Position numbers and translations under genes: made by a program. Shown piece by piece: positions 23,518 to 31,452 of a stretch of 32,720 nucleotides of DNA (positions are counted from its first letter, which is position 1; every line of letters begins with the position of its first letter). Where the stretch lies: NCBI RefSeq assembly GCF_005774735.1, contig NZ_VBUM01000035.1, forward strand, positions 1-32,720, in the 5' to 3' direction. The notes under the pieces are model-generated. The model saw nothing but the letters and a program-made list of their open reading frames with translations. It was not told the DNA's origin and ran no database searches. This DNA is from Microbacterium sp. 5K110. GTDB taxonomy: Bacteria; Actinomycetota; Actinomycetes; Actinomycetales; Microbacteriaceae.

Positions 23518-24435
23518 CTACGCGTGCTGCGCGTCGTGCTCGACGTGACCGGCGGGTTCGATCTGGAACGTGGAGTGCTCCACGTCGAAGTGGTCGGCGA
23601 GGCACTCCTGGAGGGACGCGAGGATGCGGGCGGCGCGACCGTCCGCGAGAGCCTGCTCCTCGACGACGACATGGGCGCTGAACACCGGGGCACCGCGGGT
23701 GAGCTGCCACACGTGCACGTCATGCACGTCCACGACGCCCTCGGCCTGACGCAGGTGCTGCCGGATCTCGGCCACCTGCACGCCCGTGGGCGCCGACTCG
23801 GTCAGGACCACCACGACCTCGCGCAGCAGACCGATCGCCCGCGGCACGATGAGCACGGCGATGAACAGCGAGGCGATGGCATCCGCTTGCACGAACCCGG
23901 TCGTCACGATCACGACCGCCGCGACGATGACAGCAGCCGATCCGATGAGGTCGCCGAGGACCTCGAGATAGGCACCCCGCACGTTGATACTGGTCTTCTG
24001 CGCACGCCCGAGCAGCCACATCGACACCGCGTTGGCCAGCAGGCCCACGACGGCGACGACGAGCATGAGCCCGCCCTGGACCTCGGCATCCGCCGGCGCG
24101 AGCAGACGCTGCACGGCTTCGAACGCGACACCCAGGCTGAGCACGATCAGCACGATCGCGTTCACGAGCGCCCCGAGCACCTCGGCGCGCTGGTAGCCGT
24201 ACGTGCGCCGATCGTCGGCCGGTCGCGCGGCGATCGCCGTCGCGATGAGCGCGACGACCAGGGCCGCGGCGTCGGTGAACATGTGGGCGGCGTCCGCCAG
24301 CAGGGCAAGAGAGCCGGTGAGGATCGCGCCCACGACCTGCACGACCATGACCGTCGCCGTCAACCCGAGGGCGACGCCGAGCAGACGACGGTGGCTTGCG
24401 TCGCGGATACCGCCGGCGGGCGCGTGATCGTGCAT
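23518..24435 (-). CDS. Cation diffusion facilitator (CzcD/ZnT-type) metal exporter
   Basis: A 305-residue CDF transporter with six membrane helices and a cytoplasmic C-terminal metal-sensing domain (VHDVHVWQLTRGAPVFSAHV). Helix 2 carries the HxxxD pair His51 and Asp55 (DAAHMFTD). In helix 5 the expected HxxxD reads Glu158-xxx-Asp162 (YLEVLGDLIGS), a Glu in place of the common His. A His-containing N-terminus (MHDHAPAG) precedes. Members export Zn, Cd, Co or Mn against protons; the metal is not certain here. TAGCCT lies 6 bases upstream of the ATG. It is convergent with ligD, 3 bases apart. Confidence 0.92.
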   Translation of the reverse strand: MHDHAPAGGIRDASHRRLLGVALGLTATVMVVQVVGAILTGSLALLADAAHMFTDAAALVVALIATAIAARPADDRRTYGYQRAEVLGALVNAIVLIVLSLGVAFEAVQRLLAPADAEVQGGLMLVVAVVGLLANAVSMWLLGRAQKTSINVRGAYLEVLGDLIGSAAVIVAAVVIVTTGFVQADAIASLFIAVLIVPRAIGLLREVVVVLTESAPTGVQVAEIRQHLRQAEGVVDVHDVHVWQLTRGAPVFSAHVVVEEQALADGRAARILASLQECLADHFDVEHSTFQIEPAGHVEHDAQHA

Positions 24436-24484
24436 GGATCCAGGCTACGTGCGGCCCCGCTCCGGCGCGTGTTTTCGCGGAACT

Positions 24485-24517
24485 CGGGAATGAGAGCGGA
24501 TATCGCTCTCGCTCCCG
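24485..24517 (-). terminator. Stem-loop behind the glycosyltransferase gene
   Basis: A 5-pair outer stem (CGGGA/TCCCG), a 2x2 internal loop, and a 7-pair inner stem (GAGAGCG/CGCTCTC) with a GATAT loop, starting 3 bases after the glycosyltransferase stop. There is no T run, so it would be a weak or Rho-dependent terminator. Confidence 0.55.
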
Positions 24518-24520
24518 GCC

Positions 24521-25330
24521 TCAGCGTCGGAGGCCCGCCAACTGGCGCTGGATGGCCCGGTGCGTGTGCAGAGCGGGATACACGCCGAGGAAGACCGCCA
24601 TCGGTGCGCGAAGCCGCAGATCCCGGATGCCGTGCGAGGAATACGTGTTCTCGAACCGCTCGACGTACTTGCGGAAGTCGCGTGGTCGGTCGTCCACCCG
24701 ACGCGCCGACATCCCGGCGACCACGCCGGAGTCGTAGCCGATCCGGCATCCCGCCCACGCGAGGTGGATCGCGATGTCGAGGTCTTCGTGCATCACGTCG
24801 GCCACGTCGTCGCAGAGATGCGGGCGCACCCGTCGCCAGGCTTCCGCGCGGACGGCCATGTTGCTGCCGAAGAGGAAGACGAAGTCGCCGGCGAGACGCA
24901 CCTGCAACCGGCGCAAATGATCGTCGATCTGGTGCCCGACCGAACGCAGCGGCAGGTCGTAGTACTCCATCGGTCCCGACACGGCGTCGGTTGCCGGGTC
25001 GGCGAACACCCGGGTCACCTGGGCGACCCAGTCCGGCTTCAGCGTCGTATCGGCGTCGATCCGCCCCAGGACGTCGCCGATCGCGACATCCATCCCCGCG
25101 TTCCGCGTCGGGATGAGACCCTGCCGGTCGTCCTGGCGGACCAGACGGATGCCGGCACCGGGATTGTCGGCGATGATCGCCGCCACGATCTCGCGCGTGG
25201 CATCCGTCGACCTGTTGTCGACGACGATCACCTCGGCCGGCCGCACCGTCTGGGCCAGGACCGCCTCCAGGCACCGCCCGATCACCGCCTCCTCGTTGAA
25301 GGCGGGAACGATGATCGACACGGATGGCAC
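24521..25330 (-). CDS. Family 2 glycosyltransferase
   Basis: A 269-residue GT-A enzyme: the opening VSIIVPAFNEEAVIGRCLEA, VIVVDNRSTD, the metal-binding RIDADTT near residue 92, and a later MHEDLDIAIHLAW corresponding to the catalytic ED motif. It should move a sugar from a nucleotide donor to a lipid, wall or polysaccharide acceptor at the inner membrane face; there is no membrane helix. The start is placed at GTG 25330, 8 bases after an AGGAGG site; the GTG at 25339 overlaps that site and is less likely. It follows rdgB by 26 bases and may be the last gene of the murI–rph–rdgB operon. Confidence 0.87.
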   Translation of the reverse strand: MPSVSIIVPAFNEEAVIGRCLEAVLAQTVRPAEVIVVDNRSTDATREIVAAIIADNPGAGIRLVRQDDRQGLIPTRNAGMDVAIGDVLGRIDADTTLKPDWVAQVTRVFADPATDAVSGPMEYYDLPLRSVGHQIDDHLRRLQVRLAGDFVFLFGSNMAVRAEAWRRVRPHLCDDVADVMHEDLDIAIHLAWAGCRIGYDSGVVAGMSARRVDDRPRDFRKYVERFENTYSSHGIRDLRLRAPMAVFLGVYPALHTHRAIQRQLAGLRR

Positions 25331-25356
25331 GCGATCCACCTCCTGTGTCTAACAGA

Positions 25357-25953
25357 TCAGAGTGTCTGCAAGAGGGGCACCAGGTTGCGGAATGCGCGCG
25401 CCCGGTGAGAATGCGCGTTCTTCTCCTCCGCCGACCACTCGCCGACGGTGCGCTCTCCCCCGACGGTCTGGCCGTCGGGGACGAAGATCGGGTCGTACCC
25501 GAAACCACCCGGGCCGGCCGGCGCGGTCGCCAGGCGTCCCGGCCAGCGTCCCTCGACGGTGGACTCGGTGCCGTCGGGACGAACGAGCGCGATCACCGAG
25601 ACGAACTGCGCCGTGCGGTGCGGATCGGCGACGTCCGACAGCTGGTCCAGCAGAAGGTGCAGGTTCGCCCCGGCATCCTTCTGGTGACCGGCCCAGTACG
25701 CCGAGAACACTCCCGGCGAACCGCCCAGGACGTCGACGGCGACACCCGAGTCGTCGGCGAGGGACGGCAGCCCCGTGTGCGCGGTTGCCGCACGGGCCTT
25801 GATGAGGGCGTTCGCGGCGAAGGTCACTCCGTCTTCGACGGGTTCGGGGCCGTCGTAACCGATCACCTCGAGATCCGGGCGCGTGGCCGCCACGATCGCC
25901 TGGAACTCCTCGACCTTGTGCGGGTTGTGCGTCGCGAGCACGATGCGGGCCAT
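25357..25953 (-). CDS. rdgB: RdgB/HAM1-family XTP/dITP diphosphatase
   Basis: A 198-residue house-cleaning enzyme that hydrolyses non-canonical purine triphosphates such as dITP and XTP to monophosphates, keeping them out of DNA and RNA. Family motifs are VLATHNPHKVEEF at the N-terminus, LADDSGVAVDVLGGSPGVFS near residues 65-84, and GFGYDPIFVPDG. The ATG at 25953 lies one base after the rph stop, so the two are co-translated. Normal length for the family. Confidence 0.96.
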   Translation of the reverse strand: MARIVLATHNPHKVEEFQAIVAATRPDLEVIGYDGPEPVEDGVTFAANALIKARAATAHTGLPSLADDSGVAVDVLGGSPGVFSAYWAGHQKDAGANLHLLLDQLSDVADPHRTAQFVSVIALVRPDGTESTVEGRWPGRLATAPAGPGGFGYDPIFVPDGQTVGGERTVGEWSAEEKNAHSHRARAFRNLVPLLQTL

Positions 25954-25954
25954 G

Positions 25955-26686
25955 TCAGCCCTCGAGCGCTGCGGTCTGCAGGTCGCGCAGCTGCGCGCAG
26001 CCGTTCACGCCGAGTTCGAGCAGCCGGTCGAGCTCGGCCTTGTCGAAGGGCGCGCCCTCGGCCGTGCCCTGCACCTCGACGAAGAGGCCGCGACCGGTGA
26101 CGACGACGTTCATGTCGGTCTCGGCCCGGACGTCCTCGACGTACGCGAGGTCGAGCAGCGGCGTGCCGTCGACGATGCCGACCGAGACCGCCGACACCGA
26201 GTCGAAGAGCACCTCGGAGCGCTGCGCGATGAACTTCTTCTCGCGTCCCCACGCGATGGCATCCGCGAGAGCGACGTACGCCCCCGTGATCGCCGCGGTG
26301 CGGGTGCCACCGTCGGCCTGCAGGACGTCGCAGTCGATCACGATCGTGTTCTCGCCCAGCGCCTTGGTGTCGACGACCGCGCGCAGCGCCCGGCCGATCA
26401 GACGCGAGATCTCATGGGTGCGACCGCCGACCTTGCCCTTGATGCTCTCGCGGTCGTTGCGGCTGTTCGTGGCGCGCGGGAGCATCGCGTACTCCGCCGT
26501 GACCCAGCCCTTGCCCTTGCCGGTGAGCCAGCGCGGGACGCCGTTGGTGAACGAGGCGGTGCACAGCACCTTCGTGCCGCCGAACGTGATGAGCGCCGAA
26601 CCTTCGGCGTGGGCCGACCAGCCGCGCTCGATCGTGACGGGACGCAGGTCGTCGACGGCGCGGCCGTCCTTGCGGGTGTCGGTCAT
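25955..26686 (-). CDS. rph: Ribonuclease PH
   Basis: A 243-residue phosphorolytic 3'-5' exoribonuclease that trims tRNA 3' ends. Typical stretches are [35 protein letters not shown], and [20 protein letters not shown]; the C-terminal part ends [20 protein letters not shown]. The start ATG at 26686 has AGGAGG just upstream. It is the middle gene of the murI–rph–rdgB cluster, an order common in actinobacteria. Confidence 0.97.
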   Translation of the reverse strand: MTDTRKDGRAVDDLRPVTIERGWSAHAEGSALITFGGTKVLCTASFTNGVPRWLTGKGKGWVTAEYAMLPRATNSRNDRESIKGKVGGRTHEISRLIGRALRAVVDTKALGENTIVIDCDVLQADGGTRTAAITGAYVALADAIAWGREKKFIAQRSEVLFDSVSAVSVGIVDGTPLLDLAYVEDVRAETDMNVVVTGRGLFVEVQGTAEGAPFDKAELDRLLELGVNGCAQLRDLQTAALEG

Positions 26687-26719
26687 GGGTCCTCCTGGGA
26701 ACGGGATGGATGCCGCGGC

Positions 26720-27538
26720 TCAGCGCGGCAGGTCGATGGCGCCGGTCTGCACGAGCTGCACCTCGCGCACCTCGCGGCCCATGAGTCGGTGCGCCAGGCG
26801 CAGGAAATCGTCGGCCGAATCGCCGGTGGCCTCGTAGCGGTGCGCGGGAGCGGCATCCGGTCCGGCGAGCAGGTCGCGCGAGACGAGCTGACGGTAGACG
26901 TCCTTCGCCGTCTCGCTGTCGCTGGAGACCAGGCTCACCTCGGGGCCCATCACGTAGCTGATGGCGCCCTCGAGGAACGGGTAGTGCGTGCAGCCCAGAA
27001 CAAGCGTGTCGACCCCCGCGTGGCGCAGCGGCGCGAGGTACTCCTCGGCGACGGCGAGCACTTCGGGGGAATCGGTGATGCCCGCCTCGACGAACTCCAC
27101 GAAGCGCGGGCAGGCCTGCGCGAACACGGTCAGCCGCTCGTTCACCTCGAGCATGTCCTGGTACGCGCGGGAGCCGATGGTGCCGACCGTTCCGATGACG
27201 CCGATCCGGCCGTTCCTCGTCGTGGACATGGCGGTGCGGACGGCGGGACCGATGACCTCGACGACCGGCACGTCGTAGCGTTCCCGGGCGTCGCGGAGCA
27301 CCGCGGCCGAGGCGGTGTTGCACGCGATGACGAGCATCTTCACGCCCTGGTCGACGAGAGTGTCGAGCACTTCGAGCGAATAGCGGCGGACCTCGGCGAT
27401 GGGCCGAGGGCCGTAGGGTGAGCGGGCGGTGTCGCCGATGTAGAGGATCGACTCCCGCGGCAACTGCGCCGAGACCGCGCGGGCGACGGTGAGACCACCG
27501 ACTCCCGAGTCGAAGATGCCGATCGGCGCGTCGTTCAT
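26720..27538 (-). CDS. murI: Glutamate racemase
   Basis: A 272-residue enzyme that makes D-glutamate for peptidoglycan. The Asp of [11 protein letters not shown], catalytic Cys of VIACNTASA and second Cys of [11 protein letters not shown] are all present, with [13 protein letters not shown] near residue 37. The ATG at 27538 is preceded by TAGGCT at 8 bases. A much longer upstream frame is a shadow of pncB. It heads the murI–rph–rdgB(–glycosyltransferase) operon and is divergent from pncB. Confidence 0.97.
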   Translation of the reverse strand: MNDAPIGIFDSGVGGLTVARAVSAQLPRESILYIGDTARSPYGPRPIAEVRRYSLEVLDTLVDQGVKMLVIACNTASAAVLRDARERYDVPVVEVIGPAVRTAMSTTRNGRIGVIGTVGTIGSRAYQDMLEVNERLTVFAQACPRFVEFVEAGITDSPEVLAVAEEYLAPLRHAGVDTLVLGCTHYPFLEGAISYVMGPEVSLVSSDSETAKDVYRQLVSRDLLAGPDAAPAHRYEATGDSADDFLRLAHRLMGREVREVQLVQTGAIDLPR

Positions 27539-27595
27539 AGGCGTCCAGCCTACCCGGCGGGCCGGCGGCCACCCGGTCCGCAATAGGCTGGCGCC
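27539..27595. promoter_or_regulatory. Divergent murI–pncB promoter region
   Basis: A 57-base gap. TAGGCT occurs on the minus strand (27547-27552) 8 bases before murI and on the plus strand (27584-27589) 6 bases before pncB, so both mRNAs are probably leaderless. No separate operator is evident. Confidence 0.6.
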
Positions 27596-28918
27596 ATGAC
27601 GCGCAGCACGGCCCTGCACACCGACCGCTACGAACTCACGATGCTCGATGCGGGCCTCCGCGATGGCACCGCGCATCGCCGCTGCGTGTTCGAGGTGTTC
27701 GGCCGACGCTTGTCCGGCGGGCGGAGGTTCGGCGTCGTGGCGGGCACGGGACGACTCCTCGACGCCATCCGTGACTTCCGCTTCGGCGACGAGGAGCTGC
27801 GGTTCCTGCGCGACAACCGGATCGTGGATGCCACGACCCTCGACTTCCTCGCCGACTACCGCTTCACGGGCTCGATCACCGGCTACCGCGAGGGCGAGAT
27901 CTACTTCCCCGGCTCGCCGCTGCTCACCATCGAGGGCACGTTCGCCGAAGCCGTCATCCTCGAGACCCTGGCTCTCAGCGTCCTCAACGTCGACTCGGCC
28001 GTCGCCACGGCCGCAGCGCGGATGAGCGTCGCCGCGGGCGACCGGCCCCTGGCGGAGATGGGCTCGCGACGAGCCGGCGAGGAGTCGGCCGTGGCTGCCG
28101 CCCGTGCCGCGTACATCGCCGGATTCTCCGCGACCAGCAACCTCGAGGCGGGGCGCCGATGGGGCGTGCCGACCATGGGGACCGCGGCGCACGCGTGGAC
28201 ACTGCTGCACGACAGCGAAGAGGACGCCTTCCGTTCGCAGATCGAAGCCCTCGGCACGGGCACGACCCTGTTGATCGACACGTACGACATCGCCGAGGGC
28301 GTGCGCACGGCGGTGCGGGTCGCCGGAACCTCGCTCGGCGGGGTCCGCATCGATTCGGGGGATCTCCCGATCGTCGCCGGTGAGGTGCGGACGCTTCTCG
28401 ACGACCTCGGCGCCCGCGACACGCGCATCACCGTCACGAGCGACCTCGACGAGTTCGCCATCGCTGCCCTCGCCGCTTCGCCCGTCGACAGCTACGGCGT
28501 CGGAACGTCCGTCGTCACCGGGTCGGGCACTCCGACCGCCGGTCTGGTCTTCAAGCTCGTCGCGCGCGCGGCGACCGACGGGTCCTGGGTGCCCGTGGCC
28601 AAGGCCTCGGCTCAGAAGGCGTCCCACGGCGGACGCAAAGCCGCGTTCCGCACCCTCGACGACGGCACCGCCACGTCCGAATTGATCGTGGTGAGCGACG
28701 GGTTCGAGGACCTCTCGACGGCGGCCGAACACCCGGACGCGCGACCCCTGCAGGTACCGCTCATGGTCGCCGGAGAGGCGGATGCCGCGGCGCTCGGTCC
28801 CGAGGGCGTCGTCGCCGCTCGCGCCCACCACGCCCGCGTGCGCGCAGAGCTCCCGGTCCGTGCGCTCGCGTTGAGCCGGTCGGACCCGGCCTTGCCCACG
28901 GAATACGTCGAGGCCTGA
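27596..28918 (+). CDS. pncB: Nicotinate phosphoribosyltransferase
   Basis: A 440-residue enzyme of NAD salvage that joins nicotinate and PRPP (with ATP) to give nicotinate mononucleotide. The N-terminus [19 protein letters not shown] is diagnostic. [22 protein letters not shown] follows, then [12 protein letters not shown] near residue 155, [18 protein letters not shown], and the phosphate-site segment [10 protein letters not shown]. Normal length and intact. The start ATG is 6 bases from TAGGCT. Confidence 0.93.
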   Translation: MTRSTALHTDRYELTMLDAGLRDGTAHRRCVFEVFGRRLSGGRRFGVVAGTGRLLDAIRDFRFGDEELRFLRDNRIVDATTLDFLADYRFTGSITGYREGEIYFPGSPLLTIEGTFAEAVILETLALSVLNVDSAVATAAARMSVAAGDRPLAEMGSRRAGEESAVAAARAAYIAGFSATSNLEAGRRWGVPTMGTAAHAWTLLHDSEEDAFRSQIEALGTGTTLLIDTYDIAEGVRTAVRVAGTSLGGVRIDSGDLPIVAGEVRTLLDDLGARDTRITVTSDLDEFAIAALAASPVDSYGVGTSVVTGSGTPTAGLVFKLVARAATDGSWVPVAKASAQKASHGGRKAAFRTLDDGTATSELIVVSDGFEDLSTAAEHPDARPLQVPLMVAGEADAAALGPEGVVAARAHHARVRAELPVRALALSRSDPALPTEYVEA

Positions 28919-29083
28919 CGCGCCGGGCGCGGGCTGCGGGTGAAAGCGTCGCCGTGGCGGGCGAGGATCAGCCGCGGGAACCCGTAGGAGGCTCGCACCT
29001 TCCTTAGCGTGGGAACCTCGCCGGGTCGAGGCCGTGCCGCGCGCCGGCTCCCCGAGCTTGCCGCGCACCGAACGGAGAGCCCC

Positions 29084-29587
29084 ATGACCGACGATGCCCC
29101 GTCGACACCGCGATCAGCGCCCACGCGTCGCGCCATCCTGACGACCGCGGCGTGGGTCGTTCCCCTCGTCGCCGCCACCTCGGTGCCCGCGTCGGCGCAG
29201 TCCGGGGGCAGCGTCCCGGTGTCGAAGCTGCGCATCAACCCCGGATACACGGTGCAGAACGCCTCGAAGTACGACCCCGCCACCGGAACGAACCGCGGCC
29301 CGCTCGTGGTCTACGTGTGCGCGAACTACGACCAGGACATCACGTGGTGGCCGAACCCGGACCCGAGCGTCGCGGTGCTGCCGTACACCGTGCAGGTCAC
29401 GGGCCCGCTGGGATCGTCGACGCTCAGCGGCGCCCTCACGATCACGATCGGCGGCTACGCACAGGACCTGCGGTGGTACCCGGGCGAGAACGACTTCCCG
29501 GTGCCGGCCGGCACCTACACGTTCACGCTGGCTCTGTACGGAAGCGACGGGTCGACGTCGTCGACGACGTCGATCACCATCGCGTGA
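29084..29587 (+). CDS. Tat-exported protein of unknown function
   Basis: A 167-residue protein with a twin-arginine signal: [20 protein letters not shown], then an AxA-type cleavage site (PASAQS) near residue 39. The mature part is a small beta-rich domain rich in Tyr, Trp and Thr ([39 protein letters not shown]), perhaps immunoglobulin-like, with a single Cys. I do not recognise the family. A TTAGCGT -10-like element near 29005 and GGAGAG before the ATG suggest a leadered, independently transcribed gene. A role at the cell surface is likely; anything further is unknown. Confidence 0.78.
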   Translation: MTDDAPSTPRSAPTRRAILTTAAWVVPLVAATSVPASAQSGGSVPVSKLRINPGYTVQNASKYDPATGTNRGPLVVYVCANYDQDITWWPNPDPSVAVLPYTVQVTGPLGSSTLSGALTITIGGYAQDLRWYPGENDFPVPAGTYTFTLALYGSDGSTSSTTSITIA

Positions 29588-29599
29588 GCGCCGCGCGGA

Positions 29600-29866
29600 T
29601 CAGGTGTTGAGCGACTCGTAGATCTCTTTGCACTGCGGGCACACGGGGAACTTCTCGGGATCACGACCCGGGGTCCACTTCTTGCCGCACAGCGCTCGCA
29701 CCGGCTTGCCCGTCAGTGCGGATTCGAGGATCTTGTCCTTCTTGACGTAGTGCGAGAACCGCTCGTGATCGCCCGGCTCGATGTTCTCCTCGCGGATGAG
29801 CTCTTCGAGCTCACGATCCAGGGTCGCAAGACCCCCGCTGTCCGGACGGTCGAGAGGCGTACTCAT
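29600..29866 (-). CDS. DUF3039 family protein
   Basis: An 88-residue actinobacterial protein of the DUF3039 type. It has an acidic N-terminal half (LDRELEELIREENIEPGDHE), then FSHYVKKDKILESALTGKPV. The C-terminal zinc-knuckle-like part has Cys in RALCGKKW and CPQC in FPVCPQCKEIY. Function is not established. The ATG at 29866 follows a TACACT -10 element by 8 bases. It is convergent with the Tat-exported protein gene. Confidence 0.88.
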   Translation of the reverse strand: MSTPLDRPDSGGLATLDRELEELIREENIEPGDHERFSHYVKKDKILESALTGKPVRALCGKKWTPGRDPEKFPVCPQCKEIYESLNT

Positions 29867-29914
29867 GATGAGTCAGTGTAGCCGCGGACGGTCCGGCGGG
29901 GGTGGATCCGGCCG

Positions 29915-31444
29915 TCAGGTCGCCTCGGCGAACTCCATCAGCCGGGTGCCGCGGCGTTCGAACTGCGCGGCCCCGATCGCGATCCCCGCGATCAGGACGA
30001 CCCCGCCGGCCGCCAGCCCTGCCCAGAGCGCCAGGAACGCGTCCGCGGTGTCGGAGGCGACCGCTTGCCAGGCGAACCAGAGCGCGGGGGCTGCGGCGAC
30101 GAGAGCCCCCGCCATCACGAGGCCTTGGGCCAGGACCCCGCCGGACCCCGTGCGCTGCGGCTGCTGGAACGGGCTGTCGCCCGGCCGCGAGACGGCGTAG
30201 GGGGCGACGACGGAGGAGATGCTGGACAGCCCGAGCCCCGACAGGAACAGGGCGGCACACACGCCGACGAGCGCCGGAGCGAATGCCCACCGTCCGTGGA
30301 CCGCGATCGCGAGCGGGATCGCCACGGCCAGGAGCGGAAGGGCGATGAGCACGACCGGGACGAGCCGCCCGAGTCGATCCGGAAGACCGCGCACCCCGCT
30401 GGCGATGTGCATCCACAGCGCCGTCGAGTCGTACGCGAGGTCGTTGTGCGGCAGCCAGCCGAGGAACAGCGCGATGATCGGCGCGGGCAGCAGCACCGCG
30501 AGCTCGATCGGGACGCCGGCGACGATCAGCGGAAGGGTCGAGAGGACCGCGGCGATCGGCACGACGACGACGTTCACGACGTAGCGACGATCGCGCAGCC
30601 AGTACGAGAGACTGCGCGCCGCGACGGCTCCTCCGGGGGTGCCCGGCAGGAGCGCGAACCATCCGAGGCCCGCGCGCTCGCGCACCGTGACCGGACGCGG
30701 TGTGGTGGTCAGCAGGATGCGGACGAGCGCGAACCACGCCGCCGCGAGCAGGGCGACGGTCGCCAGCGCCACGACGACGCTGCCGATCGCCGCACCGGTG
30801 CTCGGCGCCAAAGCGATGCTCCATGCGGCGCCCACGGGCGTCCAGGCGAGCACCTCGGCGGCGGACACCAACTGCGTCGGCACGGCGTCCCGCCACTCGA
30901 GAGACCCGAAGAAGATGCCGACCGGCACGACCACCACGAGGACGGCGACGAGGTAGACGCCGATGAGCTCACGCGATTGGCGCGGCCGGCGCACGAGGGC
31001 CCCGAGCGCCATGCTCACCCGCGCGAGGAGGACGCACGTGACGATCCCGAGCACGATCGAGGTCACGCTCGCCACGACGGACGCGCCCTGCGCTGTCCAC
31101 GCCACCGCGAGGCTCACGGCGAGGACGAGGACGACCAGCACCGGCACGCTGAGCAGCCCCGCCAGCAACAGCGAGGCCGCGAGGGGACGCGGCTCTGCGC
31201 CGACGACGGCGAAGCGCCGCGGATCGAGCGGATCGACGGATGCCGTCACCGGCGGCGCGATCGCGAAACCGAGCGTGACCGCGGAACCCGCGAGCACGGT
31301 CACCACCGCCGTCGTCAGCCGGTTCGCGTCGGCGAGAGCGACGACGTTGATGACGGCGAAGACCGTTCCCGCGACCAGCACGAACAGCCCGACCGCACGA
31401 CGGAGAACGTGATCCCGGTCGCCCCGGAGGGCGCCGAGCATCAT
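29915..31444 (-). CDS. ABC-2-type transporter permease
   Basis: A 509-residue very hydrophobic protein with roughly 12-14 membrane helices. It fits the membrane subunit of an ABC exporter: its gene starts 8 bases after the stop of the ABC ATPase gene, on the same strand. The substrate is unknown. The ATG at 31444 is used; a second ATG follows immediately, and no strong ribosome-binding site is seen, so translation is probably coupled to the ATPase gene. The hydrophilic C-terminus ends RRGTRLMEFAEAT. Confidence 0.82.
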   Translation of the reverse strand: MMLGALRGDRDHVLRRAVGLFVLVAGTVFAVINVVALADANRLTTAVVTVLAGSAVTLGFAIAPPVTASVDPLDPRRFAVVGAEPRPLAASLLLAGLLSVPVLVVLVLAVSLAVAWTAQGASVVASVTSIVLGIVTCVLLARVSMALGALVRRPRQSRELIGVYLVAVLVVVVPVGIFFGSLEWRDAVPTQLVSAAEVLAWTPVGAAWSIALAPSTGAAIGSVVVALATVALLAAAWFALVRILLTTTPRPVTVRERAGLGWFALLPGTPGGAVAARSLSYWLRDRRYVVNVVVVPIAAVLSTLPLIVAGVPIELAVLLPAPIIALFLGWLPHNDLAYDSTALWMHIASGVRGLPDRLGRLVPVVLIALPLLAVAIPLAIAVHGRWAFAPALVGVCAALFLSGLGLSSISSVVAPYAVSRPGDSPFQQPQRTGSGGVLAQGLVMAGALVAAAPALWFAWQAVASDTADAFLALWAGLAAGGVVLIAGIAIGAAQFERRGTRLMEFAEAT

Positions 31445-31452
31445 CGCGAGTC

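Noticed and set aside
23524..25116. A 530-codon plus-strand frame opposite the CDF and glycosyltransferase genes
   Set aside because: The translation is His/Asp/Arg-rich shadow sequence with no domain signal.
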